From: Candidatus Iainarchaeum sp.
Lineage (GTDB): Archaea > Iainarchaeota > Iainarchaeia > Iainarchaeales > GCA-2688035
Direction: 5' to 3'
NCBI GenBank assembly: GCA_002688035.1
Contig: NZBU01000002.1
Coordinates: 24,120-88,119 of the forward strand
DNA length: 64,000 nucleotides
Shown: positions 51,888-60,275 of the stretch, piece after piece
Numbering within the stretch: position 1 is the stretch's first letter
How the letters are laid out: the number at the start of each line of letters is the position of its first letter
The notes under the pieces: generated by a model
What the model saw: the letters and a program-made list of their open reading frames with translations, nothing else
Database searches by the model: none
What the model was told of the DNA's origin: nothing
Made by a program: the position numbers and the translations under genes

Positions 51888-52740
51888 TAAGGGGCAAGAA
51901 ATCATATTGCTCTCTTAGATCTTCATAATCTTCTGGAACCCACCCATATTCAATATTCTTCTTTATCTGACAAGGCGTTTTCATTCCATAAATCCAAGAG
52001 CGATAAGTTTCCCAATGCATACCCAATTCCTTAGCCGATCCTCTAAGACTTTTTCCACTATGAAGATAGTGTCTCAAAACGTCCCAGTACTTCTCAGAGT
52101 CATGAGCTTTGCAATTTCTCAAATAAGCGATAGCTTCAGAAAGCTTTTTTCTTTTGTAACTTATAGCAAATCCAATATATTCTTGATATAATTCCAGATT
52201 TCTTAATAGTGATATTATCAATTTAGCCGAACCAAATTTTTTTATTACTACTTTACTTTGAATCCCAATATCTAACAAAAGCTGCTTGATTTGTTTAAGC
52301 AATGAAACATTATTTTGTGTAATAACTATCTGTCTTCGGTTATAAATCACGTCAACACTTCCCTCGGCATCTGAAAATCCCCTAATAAATCTGGCTTTTA
52401 TAAACTTGTCACCTTTAAGAATAAAGTCTGGAATTTCCTTATTATTTCTTGTTAGATTAATAAGTCTTTCAGCAAGGTTTGTACTATGAACAAAACAAGT
52501 AGGGTACTTTTTCAGTTTAATGGGTGCGAAAAGCCCATACGTTTTTGCAATAAGCTTTGCAAAATGTTGACAGAAGTCTAACTCCCTTACTTTCAATCTA
52601 ACTAAATTGTTTTTATAGATATAACCATCACCTAAAATTATGCCAACTATCTCCGCCTCATCAAGATTATCCTCGTAAGTCTGAGGAATTTCAATTTTTT
52701 TAAAGTTTGCAGGTCTTCTCAAAGGAAAACACCCCTGCAA
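51874..52740 (-). CDS. Free-standing LAGLIDADG homing endonuclease-like protein with HTH tail
   Basis: 288 residues. Two LAGLIDADG helices: EIVGIILGDGYI near residue 30 and ARFIRGFSDAEGSV near residue 118, each keeping the acidic metal residue. After the fold comes a helix-turn-helix-like end (LRGSAKELGMHWETYRSWIYG). Such proteins cut long DNA sites. No intein or intron is visible around it, so it is free-standing, possibly a recent insertion between mtnP and the 52803 gene. Its sequence is AT-richer and its tail overlaps mtnP by 14 bases. Start is TTG 52740 or a downstream TTG. Confidence 0.83.
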   Translation of the reverse strand: MQGCFPLRRPANFKKIEIPQTYEDNLDEAEIVGIILGDGYIYKNNLVRLKVRELDFCQHFAKLIAKTYGLFAPIKLKKYPTCFVHSTNLAERLINLTRNNKEIPDFILKGDKFIKARFIRGFSDAEGSVDVIYNRRQIVITQNNVSLLKQIKQLLLDIGIQSKVVIKKFGSAKLIISLLRNLELYQEYIGFAISYKRKKLSEAIAYLRNCKAHDSEKYWDVLRHYLHSGKSLRGSAKELGMHWETYRSWIYGMKTPCQIKKNIEYGWVPEDYEDLREQYDFLPLISFQ

Positions 52741-52802
52741 GAAATTAAGTTATTCTCTTTTAAAAGATTTGGAGAGAGTGGATTTCCACTGTTCAGGGCA
52801 TT

Positions 52803-53261
52803 CTACAAAAAGCGGATTACTCCAAGCGAAAGAGCCGTTACTATTGCTCCTGCTATCAGCACACCCAATAGATTGGCTATTGCAAACTTCCTATGGCTTA
52901 GTCCAAGAAGATATGCTGCAAGGGCACCGCTCCAAGATCCGCTACCTGGCAAGGGAATGGCAACAAAGAGCGCAATTCCAAGCAAACCATACTTTTCAAC
53001 ATAGGGGAATGCTTTGCGCTGAGTCTTCTTTATTATTCTATTATATATATAGTCAACAAAATCTATCTTGCGGGCGAAGGGCAAGAGCTTGTCAAGACCA
53101 AAATATACTAGGGGCCCGAGGACTGCGTTGGTTGCAACAGCGGTTATGAAAACAAGCTGCCAAGGCAAACCCATACTTATGCCAACAGGAATGCTTGCGC
53201 GAAGTTCTATCCACGGCACTAAGGTTATAAGAAAAACGTAAAACAAATTATGTAAAGTCAC
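52803..53261 (-). CDS. Putative small multidrug export protein (COG2426 family)
   Basis: 152 residues with about 4 hydrophobic segments and the family pattern IELRASIPVGISMGLP, then YGLLGIALFVAIPLPGSGSWSGALAAYLLGL. The family's function is poorly known despite its name. It stands alone on the minus strand. Confidence 0.8.
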   Translation of the reverse strand: MTLHNLFYVFLITLVPWIELRASIPVGISMGLPWQLVFITAVATNAVLGPLVYFGLDKLLPFARKIDFVDYIYNRIIKKTQRKAFPYVEKYGLLGIALFVAIPLPGSGSWSGALAAYLLGLSHRKFAIANLLGVLIAGAIVTALSLGVIRFL

Positions 53262-53375
53262 TGTAAATCACTTGATATATTGGAAAATAAAAAAAGTATT
53301 AAAAAGAGTTAGTATGCAAATATATATGCCTAGAAAAATCGGATGCCTTATTTAAGCATCTTATACATAACATTG

Positions 53376-53391
53376 GCTCCTGCAAAGGAGC
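53376..53391 (+). promoter_or_regulatory. Hairpin covering a ribosome site before the surface protein
   Basis: GCTCC (53376-53380) can pair with GGAGC (53387-53391) around a TGCAAA loop. GGAG in the 3' arm lies 10 bases before TTG 53401, so the stem could hide a ribosome site. A second pair, GATGC/GCATC (53342-53346, 53356-53360), lies upstream, near the likely start of transcription after TATATATG (53321-53328). Confidence 0.35.
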
Positions 53392-53400
53392 GTTGGGGGA

Positions 53401-56292
53401 TTGGGAGTGATAAAAAAATTTGCCTTCGTGTTAATTGCATTCTTGCTAGTTACCTCTTTTGTCTTTGCAACTTCCCCCACAATAACTATTATTTCTCCAA
53501 ACGGAGCATCATACCTTAACGGCTCTGCCAATATTGTTGTTTCTCTTGTAGATACAAACGCAAACGCGCAGATTGACCTGAATTTGGGTGTTGGCGGATC
53601 TGATAGTAATGTTCTAACAAACTTCAGGCTCACAGATTCCGGGAATTGCTCAAATTACACCGGAGACGCTACAAGCCTGTTTGAGTGCACTGTGAGTGTT
53701 AATACTACTTTGTTTGATGACGGAAACTACACTATTACAGGAACAGCCTTTGACCTGTTCAACTCTGCTACAAACAACAGCGATTCAAGCGATGCCACTG
53801 TACAATTTGACAATACTGCTCCAGTTGTTACAGCAGACCAATATGATTCAGATTGGAACAGCATGAGCCAAAACATTCACTTTACTTGTGCCGATGCACT
53901 ATCAACCTGTGAAAAAATCAATGTTAACGGAACTGATTATCCAGGAGCTGAAATCTGGGTCCTTATAACAGATGACGGAAACAACCAGGTTTCATTCTAC
54001 GGTGTTGACGTAGTTGGAAACCAGGGAAACGCAAAAGTTGTTGGCGCACCAATAGACGGAGAAGGCCCTACTATTAGCAACCACTCTCCAAGCAACGGAA
54101 ACTATGTCAACGATGCAACTCCAGAAGTAATTTTCCACATTACAGATGGCGGAAGCGGAGTAACACCCACCACAAACGATGTAAACGTAATAGTTATCGA
54201 TGGAGTAATAGTTCCTCTTGGGAGTTTCACCATCACCCCTACAACAGACGGAAACATTTACTCTTACACTCTACCAAGCGCAAAGTCAAGCGGCGACTCA
54301 ATCTTAGTGCAGGTAGATGTAAACGATTCACTTGAAAACAACACAAATGAAACCTGGAACTTCATAATAGATACAGAAGCTCCTACAAGCACGTCAATTA
54401 GCGCTTCAAGCCCTACAAACGATGAAACACCAGAATTTGATTTGGGTGCAACAGACTCTGGATCAGGAATGGGTGGGGGGAAGATGAAGTTCTCCTGTGA
54501 CAATTCAAACTGGGCCAGCGAAGTCAATTACAGTAGCTCTTACTCAAGCTTTAACATTACAAGTGGCTCAGGATGCACCAATTCCGAGGGAGACAAGACA
54601 ATTTATGTTCAATTCAGGGATGCTGCAGGAAACTGGAACACTAGTTCAAGCAGCGCAACAATCAGCTATGACACTAGTGCGCCTGGAACACCATCAGGTT
54701 TGAGCGCAAGCGCAGGAAATGAAGAAGTAACATTATCCTGGAATTCTGTAAGCGGAGCAAGCGAGTACAGAATATACCAAAACGGAAGCCAGAAGGCAAC
54801 AACCTCAAACACCTCTTACACTATAACCAACCTTTCAAACGGTACAACCTATGATTTTAGAATTAGTGCAGTTGATGGTGCAGGAAATGAAGGAAGCCAG
54901 AGCGATGAAGTAAGTGCAATTCCATCAAGTGATGGCGGAAGCACTAATGCAGACACAACCGATCCAACCATTTCATGGGATAACCCTGATAGTGGAGACA
55001 CTGTTTCAGGAATCATAGAACTTAGAGTTAGAGCAGATGATGACGACTCTGGACTCTCACAAGTAAAGTTTTACGTTGACAACAGAATTATTGACACGGT
55101 TAGAAGCAGAAGCAATGGCTTTTACAGGATTGATTGGAATTCTATGACCGTGGGAGATGGTTCTCACGCCCTTAAAGCACTTGCACTTGATCGCGCTGAA
55201 AACCCAAACAGCGCAAGCACAAGTATCAATATTACAACAGAGAACAACGGACATAGTGTTGATGGTCCAACAGGAGACGAGGCCGAGGCACAAGAAGCAA
55301 TAAAAGAAGCCAAGGATGCAAAAGCAGAGCTTGATGAAGATTTGGACATACTGGAGAAGCGCGGAATAGAAGTTTCTGATGATACTGATGAGGCAATTGA
55401 CAGTGCAAAAAGCAAACTGCGCAATGCAGATGACCAGTTTGATGACGAGAACTATGATGGGGCAAAAACCCTTGCAGAGAACGCAAAGCAGGGCTTTGAA
55501 ACAGCCAAGACAATGCTGAGCATTGAAACATACTCTGAAACAGATTACACTTACAATCCAAACACTCTTGTGATTATCCTGCAGGGATTGGGCATGAGCC
55601 AAGCAATTGCTGAAGAGTCTGCTGCCTTCCTTGAGAACATGACTGTTGAAAGAACACTTGAAATCCTAAAGGTCGTTGACGGAAGCACAACCAGGTACTT
55701 TGCAAGCATCAAAATCGTTGTAGAGAACAACGGAGAGGCCCAGAACCTAAAGGTCCTTGAGATTATTCCAAAAGGATTTATTGAGAACGCCAGCGACATT
55801 GTCGGCATGCAGGACTTTGATATTATCGAGGAAGATCCAACCATTTCATTTGATTTAAGTATTGCAAACAGTGAGACCATTGAAATATTCTACGGTTTGG
55901 GTGAAGAAATGAGAAAGAGCGATGCAGACAATTTGCTCGGACAAGAAGTCCTAAATGATTTCATGGCTCCACCACTCCTCTTGAACCAGGACACGGCTGC
56001 TGACGGAGCTGCACTTGGAGGCGTAGGAGCAGGATTCTTTGCACTACCAGGCCTGGGAGACTTAGCTTACCTTGTCACAATTGTAATAGTCGCACTAATA
56101 GTTCTCGCAATCGTTGTTTTCCTTGCACTAAACTATTTACAGAACAAGGATAACGATGATGACAATGTCTTTGGAATGGGTTATTCTTCAGAGGAAAAAC
56201 CATTCTACGAAGGCCTTGTCGGCTCAATCAAAGACAAGATGTCAAAAGAACCTCAAGAAGACCAAGGTCCAAAGTGGGCTTACAGAAACTAA
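53401..56292 (+). CDS. Large cell-surface protein with Ig-like and fibronectin III domains
   Basis: 963 residues. Signal peptide IKKFAFVLIAFLLVTSFVFA; then four or five Ig-like beta domains with many N-x-S/T sequons, an FnIII domain (about 440-520: PSGLSASAGNEEVTLSWNSV), an Ig domain of the FYVDN type, an acidic Ala/Glu/Lys coiled coil (630-710), a globular part and one membrane helix near residue 905 with a short charged inner tail. It is probably an abundant anchored surface protein and could be a target of the glycan made upstream. TTG 53401 or GTG 53407 could start it. Confidence 0.85.
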   Translation: MGVIKKFAFVLIAFLLVTSFVFATSPTITIISPNGASYLNGSANIVVSLVDTNANAQIDLNLGVGGSDSNVLTNFRLTDSGNCSNYTGDATSLFECTVSVNTTLFDDGNYTITGTAFDLFNSATNNSDSSDATVQFDNTAPVVTADQYDSDWNSMSQNIHFTCADALSTCEKINVNGTDYPGAEIWVLITDDGNNQVSFYGVDVVGNQGNAKVVGAPIDGEGPTISNHSPSNGNYVNDATPEVIFHITDGGSGVTPTTNDVNVIVIDGVIVPLGSFTITPTTDGNIYSYTLPSAKSSGDSILVQVDVNDSLENNTNETWNFIIDTEAPTSTSISASSPTNDETPEFDLGATDSGSGMGGGKMKFSCDNSNWASEVNYSSSYSSFNITSGSGCTNSEGDKTIYVQFRDAAGNWNTSSSSATISYDTSAPGTPSGLSASAGNEEVTLSWNSVSGASEYRIYQNGSQKATTSNTSYTITNLSNGTTYDFRISAVDGAGNEGSQSDEVSAIPSSDGGSTNADTTDPTISWDNPDSGDTVSGIIELRVRADDDDSGLSQVKFYVDNRIIDTVRSRSNGFYRIDWNSMTVGDGSHALKALALDRAENPNSASTSINITTENNGHSVDGPTGDEAEAQEAIKEAKDAKAELDEDLDILEKRGIEVSDDTDEAIDSAKSKLRNADDQFDDENYDGAKTLAENAKQGFETAKTMLSIETYSETDYTYNPNTLVIILQGLGMSQAIAEESAAFLENMTVERTLEILKVVDGSTTRYFASIKIVVENNGEAQNLKVLEIIPKGFIENASDIVGMQDFDIIEEDPTISFDLSIANSETIEIFYGLGEEMRKSDADNLLGQEVLNDFMAPPLLLNQDTAADGAALGGVGAGFFALPGLGDLAYLVTIVIVALIVLAIVVFLALNYLQNKDNDDDNVFGMGYSSEEKPFYEGLVGSIKDKMSKEPQEDQGPKWAYRN

Positions 56293-56298
56293 TTGCAA

Positions 56299-56634
56299 TT
56301 AGTATTTGAATTTTCTTTCGTATTTTTTGTGGTCAAGCCATTCCAGTATCACACTTAGAATAATAACCTCATCTCTTTCAACAGCATAGAGAAGCCGCCA
56401 AGCATTTGGCAAGTTATACTTCCAGCAATTATCAATTCCGTATTTTAAGGCATATTCTTTTGGAATTTGTTTTTTAGGAATTTGAATTCCTGCAAAAGCA
56501 TTTTCTTCAAGATTCTTAAATGCCTGAACCAAGAACTGGTAAAACTGTTTCTCCTCAACCTTAGAGTGTTCTAATTCTTCAAAAGCTTTCTTAATCTTGC
56601 TATCTGCGAATTTAATTTTTGATGACAATCTCAT
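56299..56634 (-). CDS. RelE/ParE-type toxin
   Basis: 111 residues. The C-terminal pattern NAWRLLYAVERDEVIILSVILEWLDHKKYERK is typical of RelE/ParE toxins, with the Arg and the late His-Lys-x-Tyr region. These cut mRNA or poison gyrase. ATG 56634 overlaps the upstream antitoxin stop as ATGA, confirming the module; the track start 56649 is earlier. Confidence 0.8.
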   Translation of the reverse strand: MRLSSKIKFADSKIKKAFEELEHSKVEEKQFYQFLVQAFKNLEENAFAGIQIPKKQIPKEYALKYGIDNCWKYNLPNAWRLLYAVERDEVIILSVILEWLDHKKYERKFKY

Positions 56635-56915
56635 TTCTTTGAACCCCAACTCAAGTCCGTTCTTTTTAGATATTTTTGGACAAGAGCAGGATTATAAATC
56701 CAGCCAATCTTTCGTTCTTTGTCGACGACAATCTTCCCTGATTCCAACAAGTAGTCAATTGTAGTGCAATATGTTTGATACATCATTTTTCGTGGTAGGC
56801 TTTCCCACAATTTTCTCTTTTTGAATTCTCCACTGTGCTCTCGAATAAAGTTTTCAACCATTAGCACAGTGTCAAGCCTAGGATATCTGATAAGCTGTGT
56901 TTCTTTTTTTTGCAT
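56631..56915 (-). CDS. Winged-helix antitoxin partner
   Basis: 94 residues. Helices around MVENFIREHSGEFKKRKLWESL and YCTTIDYLLESGKIVVDKERKIGWIYNP look like a winged helix. It lies directly upstream of the toxin and overlaps it by 4 bases, the usual order. A perfect inverted repeat covers its promoter. AGGTG sits ahead of ATG 56915. Confidence 0.72.
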   Translation of the reverse strand: MQKKETQLIRYPRLDTVLMVENFIREHSGEFKKRKLWESLPRKMMYQTYCTTIDYLLESGKIVVDKERKIGWIYNPALVQKYLKRTDLSWGSKK

Positions 56916-56923
56916 CAAAACAC

Positions 56924-56949
56924 CTTGTTATATCAGTTAATATAACAAG
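56924..56949. promoter_or_regulatory. 10-bp perfect inverted repeat, likely toxin-antitoxin operator
   Basis: CTTGTTATAT and ATATAACAAG are perfect arms around a 6-base spacer. They cover the TATA-like region and end next to the ribosome site of the antitoxin gene, as expected for autoregulation. Confidence 0.7.
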
Positions 56950-56972
56950 ATTATTTAAGCCTTTCTAGTGCA

Positions 56973-57317
56973 CTATTTCAGACTAGGAATTAGTGGAACT
57001 GCTTCCTCTTTGCTTAACTGTTCTATGAAAGGAACTTTGAAAACCCCTGTTCTTGCAAAGTAACCAGCCAACCCAAGAACTACAAGCGCTCCAAATGTGC
57101 CCCAAACAGAAGCAGCATTGATTGGAATCCCAACCAATTGATTCTCAATCAGCACGAGCAATGGTAAAAAGGTAATGCTTAGCACAAAAGAGAAAAGAAT
57201 TCTCTCAATTCCATCAATTTCATCCTTTCTCGTGAAAAAAACCAGTCCAAGGAAATACCCAGGGATAAATAGTACTGCTACAAGAGAAACAAAGGCTATT
57301 GCAATATCAAGAACCAT
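56973..57317 (-). CDS. Short DUF1616-like membrane protein
   Basis: 114 residues with three hydrophobic segments (about 3-26, 42-60, 70-88). FIPGYFLGLVFF and GIERILFSFVLSITFLPL resemble the start of DUF1616 proteins, but the rest of that family is absent, so it may be a short relative. It is single on the minus strand, divergent from the GGR gene. Confidence 0.6.
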   Translation of the reverse strand: MVLDIAIAFVSLVAVLFIPGYFLGLVFFTRKDEIDGIERILFSFVLSITFLPLLVLIENQLVGIPINAASVWGTFGALVVLGLAGYFARTGVFKVPFIEQLSKEEAVPLIPSLK

Positions 57318-57380
57318 GCTAACAATTAAGCGTAATCTTTTTTTAAAACTCTCGTTTATATAATATATAAGATAGGTTCA

Positions 57381-58544
57381 TTGGGAGTTGAAAAATTGTC
57401 TTTAGTAACCGTTATAGGGGCTGGTCCAGCCGGACTGCGTTGCGCAGAACTAATTGCAAACGAGGGCTTTGAGGTAACAGTGCTTGAAGAGCACACAACG
57501 GTTGGCAGACCAGTACAGTGCGCAGGGCTTGTAAGCGAAACAGGTTTGAGTGAGCTAGAACTTGGCCTAAACCAAGAGGACTATGTTGTAAACAGCATTT
57601 ACGGCGCAAAGATGGTTTCACCGCACAATGTCGTGCTTAAAGTGCGAAAGAAAAAGCCTGTGGCACAGGTAATAGATAGGTTCAAGTTTGACCAACTTCT
57701 CTACAAAAGGGCTTTGAAGGCTGGAGCAAAAGTAGCGCTAGGCACAAAACTCATTGATATAACCGAGAGCAGCCTTTTCCTCGAAGCCAAGGGCCGTGGA
57801 GAACTAATGAAGAGCAATGTTGTTGTTGCTGCAGACGGGCCAAATAGCCTTGTTAGGAATACAACACACCCAAAGATTGGTGGAGAAAGCTTTGTGCATG
57901 GATTCCAGTACAGGGTAGAGGGTTCTTTTGACAAAAAGATGGTTGAACTGCATTTTGGCAGTTATGCAAAAGGGTTTTTTGCATGGGTAATTCCGGAATC
58001 CGAAACCATTGCAAGAATTGGAATAGGGGCAAAGCTTGGGCAGGACATTGAAAAGAGAATGAAGGTCTTCATGCAGGAGAAAAAGTTCGATGTAAAGATT
58101 TTAAGTAAAAGCAGTGCGCTAATCCCTGTGATAAATCCCCTGAAGCAACTGGTTGGAACCAATACCTTGCTTTTGGGGGATGCCGCCTTCCAAACAAAAG
58201 CAACAACAGGCGGAGGAATAGTAATGGGTCTGAATGCAGCAGAGATTGCGGCTGAGAGTGTTGCCAACAACCTGAAGCACAATTCCCCTCTAAAAGAATA
58301 TGAAAACAATATTGCCCCAGTAAACAAAGAACTCGCGCTGCACTGGAAGATTAGAGCATACTTAAACTCTTTGAATGATCACAAGCTGGATGACCTCTTT
58401 GCAAAGGCCAAAAATGCTGGCATCGAAGCCTTTTTGGAGGAACACGGGGACATGGATAAGCCAAGTCGCTTTGTAAAGAAAATTCTTTTGAAGCCAAGGC
58501 TCTGGGGACTTGCCCCAACAGCAATGCGGTTTATCCTAGGATAG
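57381..58544 (+). CDS. Geranylgeranyl reductase family protein
   Basis: 387 residues. FAD site TVIGAGPAGLRCAE, PVQCAGLVSE, GDAAFQTKATTGGGIVMGLNAAE, and GFFAWVIPES in the substrate region. It saturates the isoprenoid chains of archaeal membrane lipids. TTG 57381 or TTG 57396 (after GGGAG) may be the start. A TATA-rich stretch (TTTATATAATATATAAG) lies about 25-30 bases ahead. It is strong evidence for an archaeal origin. Confidence 0.9.
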   Translation: MGVEKLSLVTVIGAGPAGLRCAELIANEGFEVTVLEEHTTVGRPVQCAGLVSETGLSELELGLNQEDYVVNSIYGAKMVSPHNVVLKVRKKKPVAQVIDRFKFDQLLYKRALKAGAKVALGTKLIDITESSLFLEAKGRGELMKSNVVVAADGPNSLVRNTTHPKIGGESFVHGFQYRVEGSFDKKMVELHFGSYAKGFFAWVIPESETIARIGIGAKLGQDIEKRMKVFMQEKKFDVKILSKSSALIPVINPLKQLVGTNTLLLGDAAFQTKATTGGGIVMGLNAAEIAAESVANNLKHNSPLKEYENNIAPVNKELALHWKIRAYLNSLNDHKLDDLFAKAKNAGIEAFLEEHGDMDKPSRFVKKILLKPRLWGLAPTAMRFILG

Positions 58545-58675
58545 CCTAAATTCAAAGAACATTAACTATCGAAGGTTAAGGGATGAAAGCTCTTAGCTTT
58601 TCAAATGGTTTTTAGGCAACTGGTTTCTTTTTCGAATGTAGCAGTATTATATATTCGGTCGCACTTATTATTGAC

Positions 58676-58754
58676 GGGTTTATCACCCCCGAATTCTGTA
58701 ACAAGAAGGCAAAAAGGCAAAGGAGGAAAGTTTTCGAACTTTCCTCTTATTTTC
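58676..58754 (+). ncRNA. Candidate small RNA with terminal UUCG hairpin
   Basis: No ORF is visible here. TATTATATATT (58645-58655) is a good TATA box and its expected start, 25 bases on, falls at GGGTTTATCACCC, a small hairpin. A purine-rich stretch follows, then GAGGAAAGTT-TTCG-AACTTTCCTC, a perfect 10-bp stem with a TTCG loop (58723-58746), extendable by two pairs, and TTATTTT. This could be a small RNA with a terminator, or a leader for the zinc-finger gene at 58831. Confidence 0.4.
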
Positions 58755-58830
58755 ACTCCCTAATTGACAATAAATTTTTAACCTGCTCTGGACAAATTAG
58801 TATATAGTCTTTCTTAGGGTGATAAATAAA

Positions 58831-59010
58831 ATGGATTTTGGAAAATATATCAAAAAAAGCAATAACTCTGACAATGTTCCGGCTCCACCAAAGGCCTGCA
58901 GGGAGTGCGGAAAAGAGATTGACAGGGAAAGAGCAGGTCACCTCTACTACCATGGGTTTTGTTCACACTCATGCAAGGAAAAATATGTTGGCCACGAGCT
59001 TGAAGAATAA
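58831..59010 (+). CDS. Small zinc-finger protein
   Basis: 59 residues. The CRECGKEI and GFCSHSC pairs give a CxxC...CxxxC zinc site, like a treble-clef or zinc-ribbon fold, and the middle contains HLYYHGF. ATG 58831 follows GGGTGAT (58818-58823 area), better than GTG 58819. Its role is unknown. It is convergent with the CYTH gene. Confidence 0.7.
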   Translation: MDFGKYIKKSNNSDNVPAPPKACRECGKEIDRERAGHLYYHGFCSHSCKEKYVGHELEE

Positions 59011-59012
59011 CC

Positions 59013-59537
59013 TTAGACCTTTTTGTTGTAGTATTTCAATAATTTGAAGGTGTTCCAAGGAACCAGGCTTTTCTCTGAAAAACCAAGCTTTTTGGCAACA
59101 GCCACAACTCTTTGTTGTGATGGCGCTTCTATCTCAATAAAATCTGGAATACCCTTAATGCGCTCTAACTCAATTCTTGCACGCCCAAGTTTGAATGATT
59201 TTCGCTTCTTTTTTATGTTCAGTTTCTCAACAAAACCTAGAGACTTTATTACTGCTTGAGCCTTCTTAAAATCCTTGACCTGGACTTCGCGCTCGTCAAG
59301 GCTCTTCACCTTTCCTTTCACAGGCTTGCTTTTAATGCACAGAATATTTTTCTTCCCGTCTGAGCGCAAGCGAAACGCAATCTTGTTCTTCTGAAGGCTT
59401 TTGTTTGGAAAATCAAAGTAAATTGCGTGGAGTGTTCCATCAAAAGCCTTTTTTGCACCAAGCGCCCTTAAATCTGCTTCAACTTTTTTCAGATTAACTT
59501 CCAAAACCTTTGCTTCAATCTCACGCAATTCTACCAC
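59013..59537 (-). CDS. CYTH domain protein (class IV adenylate cyclase / triphosphatase-like)
   Basis: 174 residues. The EIEAK motif (ExExK) at the start, AFRLRSDG, CIKSKPVKG and ARIELERIKGIPDFIEIE are CYTH tunnel residues that bind triphosphates and Mg2+. Members are cyclases or triphosphatases; no choice is possible here. It overlaps the DUF192 gene by 7 bases and starts with GTG. Confidence 0.85.
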   Translation of the reverse strand: MVELREIEAKVLEVNLKKVEADLRALGAKKAFDGTLHAIYFDFPNKSLQKNKIAFRLRSDGKKNILCIKSKPVKGKVKSLDEREVQVKDFKKAQAVIKSLGFVEKLNIKKKRKSFKLGRARIELERIKGIPDFIEIEAPSQQRVVAVAKKLGFSEKSLVPWNTFKLLKYYNKKV

Positions 59538-59881
59538 CCTAGTTCATCACCAATAGAAATGCCCTTGCTTTTTCCGACAGGGAGCTCGATGAAGAACTTG
59601 CTTGGTTTTTTTGGGGAGCATGACGGAGTAAATGGCTGCAAATTTTGTACAATATCAACAACCTTCTTGTTCTTGTCCAAGTAAACAACATCTATTGGAA
59701 AGAAAACAAACAGCATGTGAATTGTTGCCATTGCAATTGATTCTCTAGGCAGAGGAAACACTAGGGCATAGTCAAACTGCTGTTGGTTCTCAAACATCAG
59801 GCCCTTGAGCTTATACCACGAACTAGAGGCAATCCTGACTTTGGGCATTATCTCTTTTTTCTTTTTTCTGTTGAAAAGCAT
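59531..59881 (-). CDS. DUF192 family protein
   Basis: 116 residues. LKGLMFENQ, ALVFPLPRESIAMATIHMLFVFFPIDVVYLD and ELPVGKSKGISIGDEL are the family pattern. Function unknown. ATG 59881 is preferred because AAGGAT precedes it. It lies in a three-gene minus-strand unit. Confidence 0.83.
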   Translation of the reverse strand: MLFNRKKKKEIMPKVRIASSSWYKLKGLMFENQQQFDYALVFPLPRESIAMATIHMLFVFFPIDVVYLDKNKKVVDIVQNLQPFTPSCSPKKPSKFFIELPVGKSKGISIGDELGW

Positions 59882-59892
59882 TAGAAATCCTT

Positions 59893-60105
59893 TCACTTCT
59901 TTGGATTGCCTTCTTTGAGAAGCTCCAAAGATGGCACCTTTATTTCTTCAAGCAGTTCACGGCTCTTTCGCAGAGAAGAGGTAAGCCTTATTTCCTTGAC
60001 ATCCAAATCCTTTTTCAGCTCGTCAAGCTCATGCATCCTCTTCTGCAAATCCTTTACTATCCCAAGCATCTTGGTTTTTTGCTTTGCATCCGTGTTTGGG
60101 CTCAT
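59893..60105 (-). CDS. Small coiled-coil protein
   Basis: 70 residues, nearly all helical and charged (KDLQKRMHELDELKKDLDVKEIRLTSSLRKSRELLEEI). It starts the CYTH/DUF192 unit. Unrecognised. Confidence 0.55.
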   Translation of the reverse strand: MSPNTDAKQKTKMLGIVKDLQKRMHELDELKKDLDVKEIRLTSSLRKSRELLEEIKVPSLELLKEGNPKK

Positions 60106-60275
60106 GGCAATCGCTATAATAGACCACTTTACAGAATTTAAAGCTATAGTTTTAAAAGTTTTCCAGGCAACAATTCTATTACAAAGTCCTTGGCAACTGG
60201 TAATGCGAAGGATGTACTAATAAGCTTTATATAGTGGTTGAATCTTTTAAATCCTAGTAGACGTGGTGTTAATAT

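Noticed and set aside
55057-55602. 181-residue Cys-rich minus-strand ORF
   Set aside because: It is antisense to the coiled-coil part of the surface protein; its cysteines reflect GCA/ACA codons on the other strand.
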